A stretch of DNA of 64,000 bases from Gibbula magus (GCA_936450465.1 OW388291.1:78649936-78713935), one strand, 5' to 3'. Shown: positions 1 to 15,400, counted from the first letter of the stretch. A program made the numbers and translations. The notes: generated from the sequence alone by a model not told the origin.

Positions 1-461
1 GAAAGGGTCATAGTGCAACTCTTGGTAATGTAAGAGGCGTCATTCAATGTATTGCCAATGTCTTACATGTTATGATATTACTTGTTAAAGACATTGTTTC
101 CTTTTACAGTAAACTGCTATCTAACCGAAAAGATAATCTAATCGAGAGTAGTAAATATATATATATATACATGTAAAAGGGACAGTTGTTTTGAGTGACA
201 AAAGTAACTACACCGCTGAGCTAAATATGTATGAGTAGACTTAAGTGAGTCGAATAATTTGACCTTCGTAGCATTTATATTCGCTGTGGGCAAAACATAT
301 TCGGCACGTGGTAAAACTTTCTTGGTTTAAAGTGTTAATATCAGAGTACTTTCCTTGAAATGAGTTCTTGGAGGACCACAGGGAACTGGACAGCTTGATC
401 TCTCCCAAGTACACAGGTTCTGTTGACTAACTTTGGGTTGGTACTGTTTAATAGGCAATAC

Positions 462-676
462 AACTACCAAGGATGTAAATGGAACGTTCAGTTTCGGTTT
501 CTGCACATGCGTCAAACTGTTGCTTAATATTCATTGGAAACACTTAGCATATATATTTGGCGATTGGGGATGAATATTCCAGTTGAGTAATTATTAAAAC
601 GGAAATAAGCATATATGTTGTTTTGGCACGTATCAAATCCAAATAATTTATTATGAAAAGCACTGAATGTCAACAA
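462..676 (+). mobile_element. Relic of the TTAA MITE family (partial copy)
   Basis: This segment aligns by eye with the second half of the copy at 19226-19715. Shared blocks include GGACGTTCA-type sequence followed by TTTCGGTTTCT(A/G)CACATGC, then TTTGGCGATTGGGGATGAATAT and a diverged tail ending near CAC(T/A)ATG. Its first half and left end are missing or too diverged to see. It is the oldest-looking of three copies in the window. Confidence 0.6.
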
Positions 677-1089
677 CTATCTAATCAAAATGTGTCCCCC
701 GTAAATAGCCTTCTTAAAGGTTTCCAGAAAAAATATATGGTATGTCGATAATATTCTGTTGGTAAAATATTATCAGAAAATTTACAAAAATATGTGTAAC
801 AGAGTATATTCATCTCACAAATGCAACAGTTTGGTAAGCTCCGATGAAAATTGAACGCATTAACATCATTCATGCTACACTCAATGTACATGTAGATACA
901 AGTCTATGTAAATTACTTCTGGCGATGAATACCGGCACTGAAGTATCACCCTACAACCATCAGATTGTAATCCAAAGAAGAGCCCGGACAAGTGTTACCT
1001 TAACAAAGGGGTTCGTTGCCAAGCAAACTTTCAAACATCAAGTCTTTTTATTTGTGTGCACGTATTGATGATTTATTTATTCCGTTATG

Positions 1090-1352
1090 TTATGTACGAC
1101 GTTTCGATGAAGGTATGACGTTAGGTCCGACGTTTCGATGAAGGTTTGACGTAAGTTCCGACGTTATGATGAAGGTACGCCGTGAGTTAGGACGTTCCGA
1201 CGCAGTTACGACGTTCCGATGCAGTTATGACGTTTCGATGAAGGAACAAAATAAGTTACGACGTTTCAATGAAGGTACAACGTTAGTTACGACGTTTCGA
1301 TGCAAGTAGGACGTTAGTTACGACGTTTCGATGAAGGTTCGACGTTGCGATG
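1090..1352. repeat. Degenerate GACGTT-rich tandem repeat
   Basis: About eight imperfect units of roughly 28-36 bp built around ACGACGTTTCGATGAAGG, with variants such as CCGACGTTATGATGAAGG and GACGTTCCGATGCAG. CpG-containing GACGTT recurs throughout, in contrast to the AT-rich flanks. No reading frame stays open across it. Confidence 0.75.
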
Positions 1353-4300
1353 CAAGTCTGGTTAACATTGCCAGTCGAAATTATTGACGATTAAATAACC
1401 TGTATCGAATATCATCACCCACATAAGATTCGTGTACTAAAGGCACTAACATGTTCTCACATTGGACTGTGCGTTTTACTGTTCTACCATCTTCCCACGG
1501 CAAGGTGAAAACGTATCCAAAGAAGAATTGGAAATATTTTCGTTGCGCCCATAACGTTCTTGAAGATGGTGTTCTACAGACAATTCCTGCCTAGAAGAAG
1601 GATTTCTGTTACTTTAAATTCGCGAAATAGGAAATCTACGTGTTGTACAGGCGACTTTGCAGAAAAAGGTATAAATAGTCGCCTTGAAATATGTAAATCT
1701 CTCATTCCATGAGGTATTACCTGCATGAAAATCCTTCAACTATCAAATGAAAGAATATATTAAGCAAACAGATAACACGCTTAAATAAACGCATGTGATA
1801 AGACTAAGCTATACTTCTAATTTTATAGAATATTTCTTTTTATATATCAGTGAGTTCTAAGACTACAGCTAAAAGCTTTCACCTAATGTAAAACATTTAA
1901 TAGAAAAATAAGAAAAAATACTGAAAATATATGTTTGTGTATTCTGCACTATATTATTAAATTTGCTAGTATCATAAGTAAGAGCGGGGATGATAAAATG
2001 TTAAAAACGTATAAACATAAGATAGAAGGTTATTATATTAAAATACAGGTCGACGTGGATAACATTATTCAATATAGAAAAAAGATGAGTATTTATAAAG
2101 CGCCTTTTACATCTTTCATATGCTCAAAGTCAAGGATGAAAATATAATGTCACTCTGGAAAATATCCTTTAAAGAGACGTGTCTTCAAAATTTACTCTCA
2201 AACTTTTCACAGACGGGCAAGTCCTACAGAGAATAACAGCAGTTTGAAAAAGAAAAATGTCCAAAAATGTTGAGCTTCCATTTCGCTGTCTGGAAGCAGC
2301 GAGGCAGAAAACACGCGATCTTGAACTGATCTAATTCAATAAACTCAGTTGGTTAAATATATATACATGCTTATATGTGGTGAACAATCATTTAATAATG
2401 TACCAGGTGAATCTTGCATGAAGTGTTCTGTGTTGATATTTCATATATCAACATGAATTGGGTAAGTGTCAGGGTTGTACTGTACAAAACCATAGGGTGG
2501 GGTGGCAAATAAAAAGACAGACTGGGGTCCGGCTACGTCTTGTCAGAAAATAGAGAATCCCGATGGTTGAAACCAAAGTTAGTCGAGGAATCAGCGACAT
2601 TGCTTCAAACTGAACATTCGGTGTTCACGCAAATGTTGTCAAGACTGGAGTTGCTGTACCTATGCGATGCGCACATGTCTTATAAGACATGTCAGTCGGA
2701 TATGGAAGCCGATTTTGTAATGGAAAGAGTAAGGACGGCATTCGTTTTCCAAATTCACCGCTAAGGGATTTTTCTAGTTGCGAGAAAAACATGACCCACT
2801 TGAAACAGAGGTCACATAGAACGAAATGGCTAGAGTATTAACAGTGGGGAGAGAATGGATAGGCATTTTAACGTGATGAGTACTGCTTTGGCATAATATA
2901 ACATATTTGTTGAGGTTTCTCAATTAAGTAACCACTGGTTCTTAACGTTTAGGAGATGTTGTGAATGGCGGGTGCTAAATGTAGAGCTGGACATGTTTTC
3001 GCCAACACCCGACGTGACCGCTTGTATAAGTGATTCAATTTCAATTCAAAGATTCCTAGTTGCGGTTATCTCTTTCTTGGGAGACAGTTGATTTTGCAAG
3101 CGATACTCAATGGGTTATTCTATGGATTTGACATTATAAAATAATACTAACACTTTATATTAAGGGACGAATGTATGGAATATCAACTGTGCCTTAATTG
3201 AGGCTTTGTGAATGACGATATAGCGCAACATTGGAACGTTGTTTTGCAATCTATGGGTTTTGGCGTTCCGAGCAATTGGTGGTGGGCATTGGGTATAAAG
3301 CTTGTAATATCTGACATTGACCATTTAGCATATTTGTGGAGATATGTTTCAATTGTCCAATGACAGTGAGATATTAACTGACTATTATCACTTTCTTGTG
3401 AATGCAATATTGTCATATTTCAGTGAGTGTTATTTTCACGTCCATTTCCGGACTTGCCAGTATCATACCACATAATAAATGTCAACTGTATATAGATATA
3501 ACTGTTGGGTGCAGTATTGGTGCAGGGTGATGAACTGTGGCCGATGAAGTTACACCAGACCCTAATTCATCCAAGGTCAACCATACACATGACAAATGCC
3601 TTTAGTATCAAAATAGCAGACCAGTTTCATAAACCCAAAATTGCGATGACTTCCGTCAAGATTAATAATTCCCGGTATCAGCAATGAGATTAGCTAGTAT
3701 AGTGTTGTGGGAGATAGGGATAAAGAACGACCTCCATTAGCAATTAGCACCTCGTTAGCCAGCCTCCTTCATCAAGCGGACTGCATAGCGGAGCTCTTTG
3801 TGCTGTTAGGACTGGAAATACTGCATGGGGCTTATGTGCCCGTAGTTTATGATAATAGTTTCCTTTAGGTGAAATATTTACTAGAAAGATGCAATTCATG
3901 AGTTTTTGATAGGGTTGGTTTACTTCATGGGAATGTTGGTATGCTGTAGCATGTTCTTAGGACTCCCTTTGTGTCGTCGTTCATCATTAGGCGAAGATAA
4001 CCTTTGAATTGTTAAATGTGCCAAATTTTGTTTGAAGGTGAACAGCTGACGATGCCATTTGGCTGATATTTAATAGATAATAATTACAGGCCCATTTCAA
4101 TGGCAAGACTGTCAATAATCTGACAATGTTTCAGTACACGTCCACAGGGATGACGGACAGCTCTATTGGAACATTTGCGAGATACTCAGATGGGTAACAG
4201 TGGCCAAATGGTATAGACAATATAATCATGTGATAGATGGATAACTTTACATGCATCCTTTTTTAATGTATCAAAATCTATTGACGTCTCAAACGACCAC

Positions 4301-5139
4301 TTAAGCACCATTTCTGTATAAAATGATTGCTATTGCTTCCTGTTCCGTCAATAAGTGGTGCTTAGGATATGCGGGTAAAGGTTTGCGATATATATACTAT
4401 ATTATTAGCCTAATCATATTATATTATATATATATATATAACGCTTACCATTTACAAAAATGCATAGTGTCACCTCTTCTGAATCAGTGAATCATACACA
4501 TATTTCTGAATGGTTGAGAAACGGTTCTTCAGTATTTTTGCAGCTATTCTTTCTCATAGTGAAAGAATCCGATAGAAAACAGGATAGACCTCACTGGAGA
4601 CATGCATGCGCTTCATTATTACATTCGAACAGTGGATTGCGGTGAAACCGGAGGGATTCTTCTGACCGATCAAATTATGGCTGGTAAAGAAACGAGGTAT
4701 ATATGTACCAGGATGATATTATACTACAACGTTTCATAGAGCATATGTCACGGCAAACGGAGTCTTGTTTCTATTCTCGAGCACAAAACCGTTTGTTTTA
4801 AAGTGTGTTCCAACTCTTCATACGCGACAACCGTTTTTGAAAGTTCATTCGAGTACAGGAAATATCACGAGTCGCGTTCGGAACGTAACACCATCACAAT
4901 CTTATTATGTTGCAACTTTAATTTGAATATAATATCTAATGCTTCAGAAAATGCAAGATGTCCCTTGAATTGACCAAAACCAACATATTCTTCCGTTATG
5001 ATGCATCAAACGGATTTCAAAATCTCAAGTGCGGAATGATATATAAGCATATACGTGAAAGATATCAACTTCCCCGCAGCGCCATACGATTCTCGTCCAC
5101 CCATCAGTAACAGGAAACAATTGGCCAACTCTTAAACTT

Positions 5140-5505
5140 TCTCTTTAACACCCCGCCAATCAGCTTCCCAATGCCCCGTATAAGTGTTATGGGTTGGAGC
5201 CAATGAGACGACCACATAAACACAATCGTGACGGTTTACTTTACACCGGAGAATATGGCCGCTCCCGCACAGTTTAACCAAACATGTGGCATCGGGAAAT
5301 GAGATACAAGCCCGATATTGCTCTCATTCCCCGCGATTGTATTGCGGCCATCAAACTTCACTTCGCGATAACGCGGCCCATTTCCCCGAGTAGTTGATAC
5401 GTATAAATCTACCTCTATTCCTTCATTTGTCATTTCTGACGTCATAAACACGTCAGTCGACTGGTAACCGCTTGACAGCGATTCCAGCATTTGGCGCACT
5501 TGGGG
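5140..5505. promoter_or_regulatory. CCAAT/CRE-containing, CpG-richer island (possible promoter or enhancer)
   Basis: The stretch is less AT-rich than its flanks. It holds GCCAAT at about 5155, AGCCAATGAG at about 5201, a TGACGTCATA cyclic-AMP-response-like element near 5438 and several CGCG/GCGG patches. An 87-codon minus-strand frame (5236-5499) crosses it but resembles nothing I know. The regulatory reading rests on motifs and composition alone. Confidence 0.25.
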
Positions 5506-8500
5506 AACCTTGAAAACTGAGGCGTGTGAAAATCATTCCTAGTTCAAAGTGTTTGTTTATGCTTTGGTATTAAGTTTGATTTGTTTGGAAAGTTTAGAAT
5601 GATATGTTAACATCTGAATGAGCATCTTCTTTGTGAGTCACTGTACACTTCTGAACAGAAAATCTTTGGACCCAATGTAATGATTGTACTGATATATATC
5701 TATAGTCTTTAGTGAATGAAAGTGGGTTTTTTTCTGGTATACAAACCTTATTGTAAGTGGTTCTTTCTGCTGTTTTCAATGATAAGGTAATCCAAATGCG
5801 TTTCTGCGTAAAGTACCAATAGCCTGTGACTTACCTTCAAACTGCAGTCTTCAGTAAATGAAAATAAACTTGACTGGAATTCAAGTATCATTTTATTGTC
5901 CAAAGAGTACAGTAGCAACATCTTATAACCAAGAATTCAAGATAATATTACGTTTACCCTAGATTCACCACATGAAAATCAAGTTCGAACGAAACAAAGG
6001 ACCTTTTTTTCGACTTTCATTTTTTCGAAGTCTGTCTTTTTCCAGAAAATGGGATTCAGGTTTGCCGATCAATCACAAGATTTTGGAGGTTTTCCCAACA
6101 TGGTCTGATTCGAGTTCAATACAGGGTCAATTTGTGCTGCCAGAAATGAGGTTTCTAATTTCGAGAGAGGACACTCATATATGGTGCAAGCTCCTCCGAT
6201 GCACTTTCAGGATGAAAACACAACCTTTAACGACAGGGGTTGTTCCCTGGTCTCCCGTCTTATAGACACTGTTGATATGTAAACATATTCATGGGCTATT
6301 GTATAAAACTAAATACAATCTTGCCGCGTATGATGCTGTGTCTGTTATGTCCTCCAATGGTCATCTTGGGTCTTGACCTTTTGGTGTTCTTGAAGTCTTC
6401 CCAGAAGCTCATCTTGCAAAATGAAAACTGGCATATTTTCTTAGATTCTGCTTATACAAGTGTGGCCCACCCAGCTGATCGATACTGATGTTTTTCCTGA
6501 TTAAAGATACTATTACTGCATGACATTTTTTGCATCACAAATTGGTTCTCAAAATAATTTTGATGTGCATCCTGATTATGCTGCAATTTTGAAAACATTC
6601 AGAAACATTCAGAAACGTTGAATTCACAACTTTCTGCTCCCTTCAACAACACCTGGTAATTTTAAACTATTTTAACATTGTCAGCGACAACATCGTTACT
6701 TTCTCAATTTATGATACATATACAAAAAATTCGAGAAAACAAATCCATTTTATTAAACAGTATGCAAATGTTTTATTGGTAGAGACAACTTTAACGCGTA
6801 CTTGATAGTTTCTTTGACTTCGGAGTCAAAGATTACCGTAAGTATAACATAGTAAAGTGAGACGAAGGGGTCGATAGAGATATAACCTAGAAGTACAGTT
6901 GCTAAAAAAAAGTCAAAGAAATACGATTCAAAAACTTCCATTTGCATATATACTCATTTTCTCTATTCATGTAGCCTTGACATTTACAATATTTCTTTTT
7001 AAGTTTTAAATATTGATTAGTGAAGTCTTTCTGGAAAACTTAAATGCCAGTCATTATATTCAAAGAGAAAAGTAATGTGGGTTCATAGTTTTCATAGAAT
7101 CATTTCTGTGACACTGATCTTTAACATATTAATGATGTAAGTTTTATCAAAGTCAACGGTTCACATTTTGTAACGATCGGCATGATACACCGGCTTGAGA
7201 CCTTATGACAATCAAATGCAAATCGACTGCGATTAAATCGCCGTTTAGACAAACCGAAATTGCAAACATATCGTTATATTACTCGTGTTTCGACACTAAT
7301 GCAGTTTGATAAAAGAAGGATGCAAAATATCCAAACAACGGTCATCAATTGACGGGTTTTATGATCATATATTATAACGCAAAATGTTTGCAAATCACGT
7401 ATCCGAAAGGCAATTCTTAAAAACTTCATAGTACTATAGAACAAGAGTATTGGTTGCAGGGTTGGCTATCAATGGGCCACCGTTTTGTTGCGTTTCTGTC
7501 GAAGCTCAATGAGGAAAACGATAATAAATATTGCATTATTATTAAAATATACACATTCTCCAATGTCGTACGAAAACTAAGGACTACTATCAATGTAAAA
7601 GAATGATAAAGTGCTACTTGTTCGTATGTAATCATGAGGGTAGATACTTGTTCTGTCAGAAAGCTTCTTGTTAAACGTTTTACAGCTTGGTGTAATTTGA
7701 TTAATCTGCAGTATTTACAGTTCAACATTGTAATGAATACAAAATAAAAGTCAGCAAATAAATCACCCAATTAAGAAACGCATTTCGGGCACACTAGTAC
7801 TGCCACGTTAGCAGTAGGTCCTGAACTGGTCTTCAACTTGTAGAAATAGCTGGTGTTGTTGGTATCCAAATAATGAAGACAAAATCACTACAGGAAGCTC
7901 TTTATTGACAAGACAACAGGTTAAAACAAAAACAACCATGGAATTAACCGCGAGTAAGTCACCACATGCGTCAGTCACACAAAAGCATTCAGTGCTTCCA
8001 TTTTCATCTCAATCTAAACAGGCGTTCTTCTCTCAGCACTCAGCACTTTTTGGAGTTCCCTCCCATAGCTTCATGTACAATGTGAACTTTACCAACAATA
8101 CACAGCATACTTGATAGCGCTATCCCATATGAAACTAAACTGTTGACATTCAATTAAGTAGATATAAAAGTAAAAGCATGACAAGACACGATTAACAAAT
8201 GACAGAGAGTTTGCAGCTATATATGTGAATTACATGACACCCAGAAGTAAAGTGTCAATTGACTTAATTCGAGAATATATTATATTTACATTAATAAGTG
8301 TGATCAAATTCTTATTATCAAGAACCTAGAATCAACATCGATTGACATGGGTGACAAATTTCACTTTCCCATGATGATCTTCCTTTGTTCATGTATAGAC
8401 TTTGTGAATAGTGGATAATTTTTCTGTTAAAATTAGACAAACAACCTCACAACACCAACAAATGTTTTAATACATAAAATACAACTATAATACTTAAAAT

Positions 8501-9979
8501 GTAGCCTTTAACCTTACATGATATTACAATCCAACAATGAATCTGAAGTAAGGATACAAAGTGTTTCTTTCTTCATTAAATCATTTGTCAGTCACAAAAT
8601 GCCAAGAACAAAATGTAAAATATTTTATGATTCTTCCCACTCTGGCATGAAAAGGAACAATAAACCAGAATCAGACCATTGTTTCCTTTAAGAAATATGA
8701 ACAATCAACATTGAAACGTGATGACATGACTGACTTTTTCCTAAGTTATGTACATGTATAAGATATGATGATCCGGAATTTCCCCTCGGTCTGCATGCAG
8801 AAATCCCTTGAACAAGGCCGAAATAATATCGAAATCATCTGCTGTATATAGAATAATGATGGGGTACCCCCAGACCATGCAGCAGGATTCATTAAATGGA
8901 CTTTCAGTACTTTTAACTTGTCTATTTTTCATGTAGATTTTTTGTGATGCTCAGTGGTGAGTGTGGTTACATTCTCAAATAGACTCTAGGACAAATAGTA
9001 CACTGAAGGTTCCCATGGTGAGGTTAAACATCAACTGGGTACATTCATATTCGAGCATGTTCCTTTTGTACTGCTTTCATTGCTGAATTCATCCAAGACA
9101 TACCAATAAGGTTTTTCTATCTGGACTCGTTTCACCATCAGTATTATATAAAGAAGTCTATTTCTCAGAATTACAGCCTTCAGAAGGTCCTTTGGTGGAA
9201 AAGGTGGCTTGGAAAATAATGCTGTATTTCAGCAGGCAACTATCAAGTATTTCTGGATGGTTGCAGTTGTTGTTAGGTCCAGGAGAGAGAACATTTCAGA
9301 GGATTTGTTGGCATTGTCAACAGTTTCCAGCAGGAAGAGAACAGTAATGTTTTGTGTAGTCTACTGTTTGCCAGGGTCCATTTAGAAGAGGATTCAACAT
9401 TCTGGAAAACAAATGTTCAGGTGAAACATTGATGAAAATGTCTAAAAGCTATTTCAGACATATTAGTATTTGCGGTAACAAGTTAAGTAACATCAAATGT
9501 ATTGATTTTAAATTGATTGAAATGGTTTTTAATTTTTTGTATCTGTGGTAAATACTGCATTTACAAGACCAAATAGATATCTCCGAATTTTCAATTGATA
9601 ATTGACTTAAACAAATGCAACCCAATGTAACAATTGTATGATAGTGAGTTACTTCCTAATTCATTTAAAATATTTGTTGCTTAACTTTATACCATCATTA
9701 TTATCACAGCATCAAATGATATTGTAAAGACATCAGACATAAAACACACACATGAAACTGCTCCTGTTTTCTCTCACCACACCGGGGATACAAACCTTTG
9801 ATAATTACAACATTGAGCTCTTTTATTTCTTCAACAAAAAACATCTGACCTTAAGAAAAAGAATTAAAGTCAGGATTCTTCTTATAAAACTGTAATTACA
9901 TTTGCCATGAGCTAATTTAGAGATAACCTTCCCCTAGTAATAACAGTGGAATAAACAAACATCAAAGAATAGGAAATAA

Positions 9980-12480
9980 AACCTTATAAACTCAAGTTCC
10001 CCATCTCTTCATAATGGTTGTGGAGCTGCTCCTTTAATCAATTATTGCAGTGGCCGATGGTCCCGACACAAACAGATAGAGGTATCAGCTTGCGATGGAT
10101 AAGCTGCCCACATCAGAGGACTACCCCCTCCACCTACCTCCTTACATGTGTAAACACTGCGTGAAATATTGCTCCTATTGCCGCCTGGGAAACACCAAAC
10201 CCTCTGAGAACGTGTATGGGATCTCAGACTATTAATTCAAGTAGGGATAAGGCAGGGATCAATTTTCCCTCTGTTTGTTTTTGTAGTGGACTAAGTTTTG
10301 TGATTTAAACTGGATATTGGTTAGCAGTAGTAGGGTAAAAAATTTCAGGTCCTGGGTAGTAAATTCATTGAAATGGTACAAATTTAATATTCCATCTTTT
10401 GATTTTGAAATTGTCTGGGCTTTAAATGTTAATCAAGTTTGGGACAGGTCACAATAAAGTTTGTGAATATTGGACATGCTAGTGGGAAAAACAGGTGACA
10501 AATTATAAATTCAAAATCAAAGAGAACCATAGTTAACAGGAAATTGAATGTTAAATACCAGACATTATATATTCATAGAATGTAACTAGGGATAAGGCAG
10601 AAATAAGGGGTTTTTTTTGCCTTTTTATTTAGTAGTAATCTTAGACTGGTGACTCAAGCTGATGCAGGGGTCAAACAAGATCTCAGGTTTTTAATATTTA
10701 TTTCAAGACAGAATATTTTGTCTTTGTAGTGAGATAAGAGTATAAGACCAATGAAAACTTTTGTGTTTTTAATTTTGTTTACAACAATTGTAAATCAAAC
10801 TGGATAGTTAATGCACTAAAATATAAGCAAAGGTGTTTTTAAGATCCAACTGTTTTATAAAAGTTATGGCTTGTATGTATAAATAAAATAATAAATGTTG
10901 GAGTACATTTAAATGAATGACATTCCTGAAGTGAATTCAAAGACATCTCTGTAAGTTCTCAGCAGATTCACTTTCATGAAGGGATAAGACAAGGATAACT
11001 ACTCTGTCCTTCTGATTTTGTGTAAAAGTTAATAACTGTATCTTTAAAAGGGAACAATATTATGAATATTTAATTCTCATTTAAAATGTGCAATGATTAG
11101 TTACATATTCCTGATATAAACAAGGAGACATGGTCATCTGCATCCCCATTTTGTTTCTAAATCAAACTGGCAACATTGTCTTGAATGTTCTAAAGCTAGT
11201 AACTTAAATGTATACATAAGAAAATGTTATCAAATTAGAATATAAAATCACTATATTCAGTGATTGGAGTTGTCAAGAGTTCACAGACAATGTGCACAGG
11301 TCCGGGACAGCTTGTACCTCCTTTCATTTCTGATGGGTTATGCAATATGCCAATTCACCCAAATAGTAAATAGTTTACCTTTTTTTTAGATTTATCTGTG
11401 CTCATTTCCCTAAAAGAAATTGCTACTTGAGAAACTTTGAACAAACAAATATGATGTTTCAGTCTTACATTGGTGAATTAGAATCCCAATGATAGTTCAA
11501 GAACATTAACAAAATTAGCATCTGAAATTGCGTGAAATATATATTCACACTTAAAACACCTTTAACTCTCAATGATTAAAATTTTTGTACCAGTATTGAA
11601 GATCATTAAAAAGCAATCTGGCTTTAAATTGAAACACCTCTCAGAGAGTTTTTCAAACATGAAACTATTTGTACTTTCCTGTTAGGCAAATGTGCCAGAC
11701 TTCACATTATCCAGAGCCAAGTAAGCATCAGAATAAATGTGTATCAAGCAAAGCAAGTGCCCAATTAAACAAGCCCAAGTGTCCCACCAGTTCTTGACTG
11801 CCCAAGTCAAGTCTAATTACTCCAATGGCAGGCCTCTCAATCTGACTGCCTGTTTGAAAAGATGTCTAATTTATAGGGCTCTGTTCAGAGTGTTTCTCCA
11901 GGCCTGGTGATGTGGTGTAGACGATATGTGCAGAGTGTATACACTAAGTATCTAGCTATACCTATCACCCTATCTCACATCACATTAGGGGTAATAGAAA
12001 CCAATTTCAAACCAATCTGCTTAGTTTAATGTTGTCACGGACTGGTTTCAGCACCAGATCTGCAGATATTTAGATGACGACTTACTTGCAGAATTTATCC
12101 ATCACTTCCAAACAAATTTTCCATTTTTCATTCTGCAATCTGCCAGCGAATGACTTAAATCTCATTTAATTGAGAGATTTATATGGGTGGTCTAGACATG
12201 GCACTTGAATTTTTCCAATTTATTAAGCGCAAAAGAGCATACTGGAATTTATCAATCAACACTCGAGCAAATGCCAGTTCTGGAAGAGAAGAGAGTTAAT
12301 AATCAGAGGCAGGGATAAAGCTATGATTGTATCCCAACCCATGGAAATTGCCTTCTCCCTCTATCAGATAGCCAAGGGAGGGATGACAAACTCTCATGTA
12401 AATATTAATACTTCAGCATAGACGTAACCTTTTTACATCCCCTTCCGCTCCCAACTGGCATCTTTATCTATATCATTGTT
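9980..12480. promoter_or_regulatory. GATA/homeodomain motif-rich non-coding islands
   Basis: Less AT-biased islands in a non-coding desert. GGGATAAGG/GGGATAAGAC recurs near 10241, 10580 and 10980, with further GATA sites near 12312, 12365 and 12470. The segment 11740-11830 has CCCAAGTGTC, CCCAAGTCAAGTC and TCTAATTACTCC, resembling NK2-type and homeodomain sites. No ORF is present. Motif density of this kind can arise by chance, so this is only a candidate cis-regulatory region. Confidence 0.2.
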
Positions 12481-15400
12481 TACATAAGCAAAGAGCTAGT
12501 TATAAGTAACTCCACACCAACATTTTCAAATATTGTCTCCTAAAATTGGTTTTTAGTAAGTGATAGGGCCTGTAGGATGAGTGACGTGCTGTTATCGGAG
12601 CAAGCACTCAGTGAAGTCTGCGACACAAGTATACAATGTGGGTGGTGCTCTTCCCTTCACTCTAACACACACAACTAGATAGCACTTACTTTACACAGGC
12701 AATTTACACACTTAAACACTTTATAAAAATAGACACAATATGTCACGTTTATGTAAATAGTGATTATCACCAGAAAATATGAGGGATTTTCTGGATGATG
12801 CGATAATGGGAATGTATTCAAATTGGCTCAATATAAACTCTGGTATTATCTCAGCACAGATCTCCCGTGGAATCCTAAAGAGGACGGTTAATTGCAGGGA
12901 GGTATAAACAAGTGGAACCAACATGGAAACATTGTCATCACTCTCACTGCAGCGGTGAGTTAATATCATGCAATCTACAGATTCACATGGGCCAGGGTAC
13001 AGGCAACAAACTTAGCAAATTACTCACTTCAGCTATGGAGGTCTGAGATACATGTCTTCTAGTAATTGCTCTCACTTATTTGATTTACTGCTTGTAAATC
13101 TACCTGAAATAATTTTTCAGTAATAAGATAAATGCTATTTGTAAATATTGCCAGTTTATAAGTAATGGTCACTTAAGGAAAGAATTACATCATTAAATAT
13201 TTTCTTTTAGAAATAAAACAAAACAAGAAATATTGTCATGATAAATTAATTAATATTAATTTTGTTTAATAAAGATGAAAAATGTTGGGCAAATTCAATT
13301 ACTATTAACTATCTCAATGAAATGTTTTCTGCAAATACCACTAGATTCAAGAAGAATCAGAATTTTTCAATATTATGTACCGGTATACATAAAACCAAAC
13401 AATCATTGTCAAAAAACAAGTTATTCTAGCTGACATCAATCCAGTTTGCACTTATACTCTGTTAAACAACAGTCATTTAGAGGAATATAAAAGCTGTTCA
13501 TGTGAACAACAATTGAGAATAATCAGAACATTAAAAACTAGATGTTTAAAATAAATGAATATAATAAAACACACAAATAACCTGATACGTCCATGTATTT
13601 CTAATAAAAAAAATTCCATTTTTTAAAATGTCATTTATATAAGAACAGTAGTTCTCAATGTCAATGACATAAGAATCAGAATATCTGAATAAATATTTTC
13701 TGGAGGTAGCATTAATTCATTTCACTCTCTGAATTTCCTCTTATAAAATGGTCATACAGATAAGTGTAATAGTTGCTTATATCAATGACAAATGTTGATA
13801 ATGTAGGCCCTATCTCCCTTCTTAGCTGGGACTATTAGCCCTGTGAGATAGCACAAGTCAAGTAAATATAAGTTGGCCTGTCCACAATCAAAGCATGGGT
13901 CGGTTTCGTGTCTATTGGTAACCCAAGCCAGTGTTTTCCACACAGGGAGATAGTGATTATACACCGTCTGGGCTAGTATAGCCATCTCGTCTCATTATTA
14001 TAAGGGAATGGATGGTGTATGTATCAGTATCGTTTCCATCCCTCATCATATTAATGACACCAAGGGGTAATTAGCTTGTTATAAATGTCATTGACATTAC
14101 GCAGACTCAAATATTGTGTAGAATAAGGTCAAAGGGGTATAAGCAATATGTTTACCAATAGGGAAATTAACATAGAGTTATGTTGAAATAATGTTAAATT
14201 CAGATGACATAAATGATATGAGATATACACAAAGATATGAATGTTATCGTAATTGGAATTTCAAAAGCATGCAAGATTTTGGATTTCATAACTGACACAT
14301 TGATACAAGATATGATTATTATCATAATGAGTTGATGTTGGGTTATGACATTGGACTGAAATGATAATTAATGATAGATATTTCTACAATGATGTGTCCC
14401 GTTCCACAATGCTTGTCTTGGTGATAAGTGGTGATAAAGTCATAAAATGTAACATTTTAGGTGTAAAGGTTTAAAATATCACCTCTATATAAAAAAAAAA
14501 CAGATCAAGAGATACATATTTATATGGTCATCTCATGTGAAAAATGTGTTTCTTCATTTGTCTTCTTGTCATAAAGGAATCAATTGTTTCATGAACAAAG
14601 CTTTCTGGAGAATGAATTTTATCATTGTTACTGTGTTTCTTATTATATATACTTGATATTAGGGATGTTCTGAAAGTTGAAATTATGAATAATGATTTAT
14701 TCATTACTTGACACTTAACTTATTTTGTCCCGTGTAGGTATACATATATCAGGACAAAAACTGCTGGCCCACTCAAGAGCCTTACAGTTTACAGGATTCA
14801 GTCATACTAATGAAGTTTAAATCAAATAGGACTGTGAATATATATTTGAATATTCTATGGGATCTACTTGAAGAGAAGTTGGCTTCATTTTCTTCATTCT
14901 TCAATTTGTGCTCATTTTGTGAATGCACTCTCTTCATGTTCATTTTATTGAATAACTTCACATAAATGAGAAACACAGACAAAATGCTATTGGTTTGATT
15001 ATACTTGTATGTTTGAAATTATCAAAAATAAAGTCCTACACCAGGTGTTTTTCTCTTGCATTCATACAAATAACATGTTGGTTTTAGACAATTAGGACAG
15101 TAACATGATTAAAGATTCATATCAAACACAAGACTATACAAATCAGGTCTCTTTATAAAGTCAGCAGGAGCATGTCACTAGTTCCTGGGCTGTTTTTAAA
15201 GCAGATGGATTACATTAGAGATAAACTATTTCCATGTTTTGGAAATAATATAAAAAAAGATGGCAAAGAATGAGCTGTCACTGGAGAAAACTAAATCTGA
15301 TCATTTCAGTTAATCTTGAAAATATGCCCCATTACTTCATTCAAAATTCTGATCAGTAACAACAATAAGTTTTCCTGTCATTTATTGTATTACATAGCTG

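Noticed and set aside
5236..5499. 87-codon minus-strand frame
   Set aside because: No recognisable motif, no splice context, no second supporting exon; kept only as part of a possible regulatory island.
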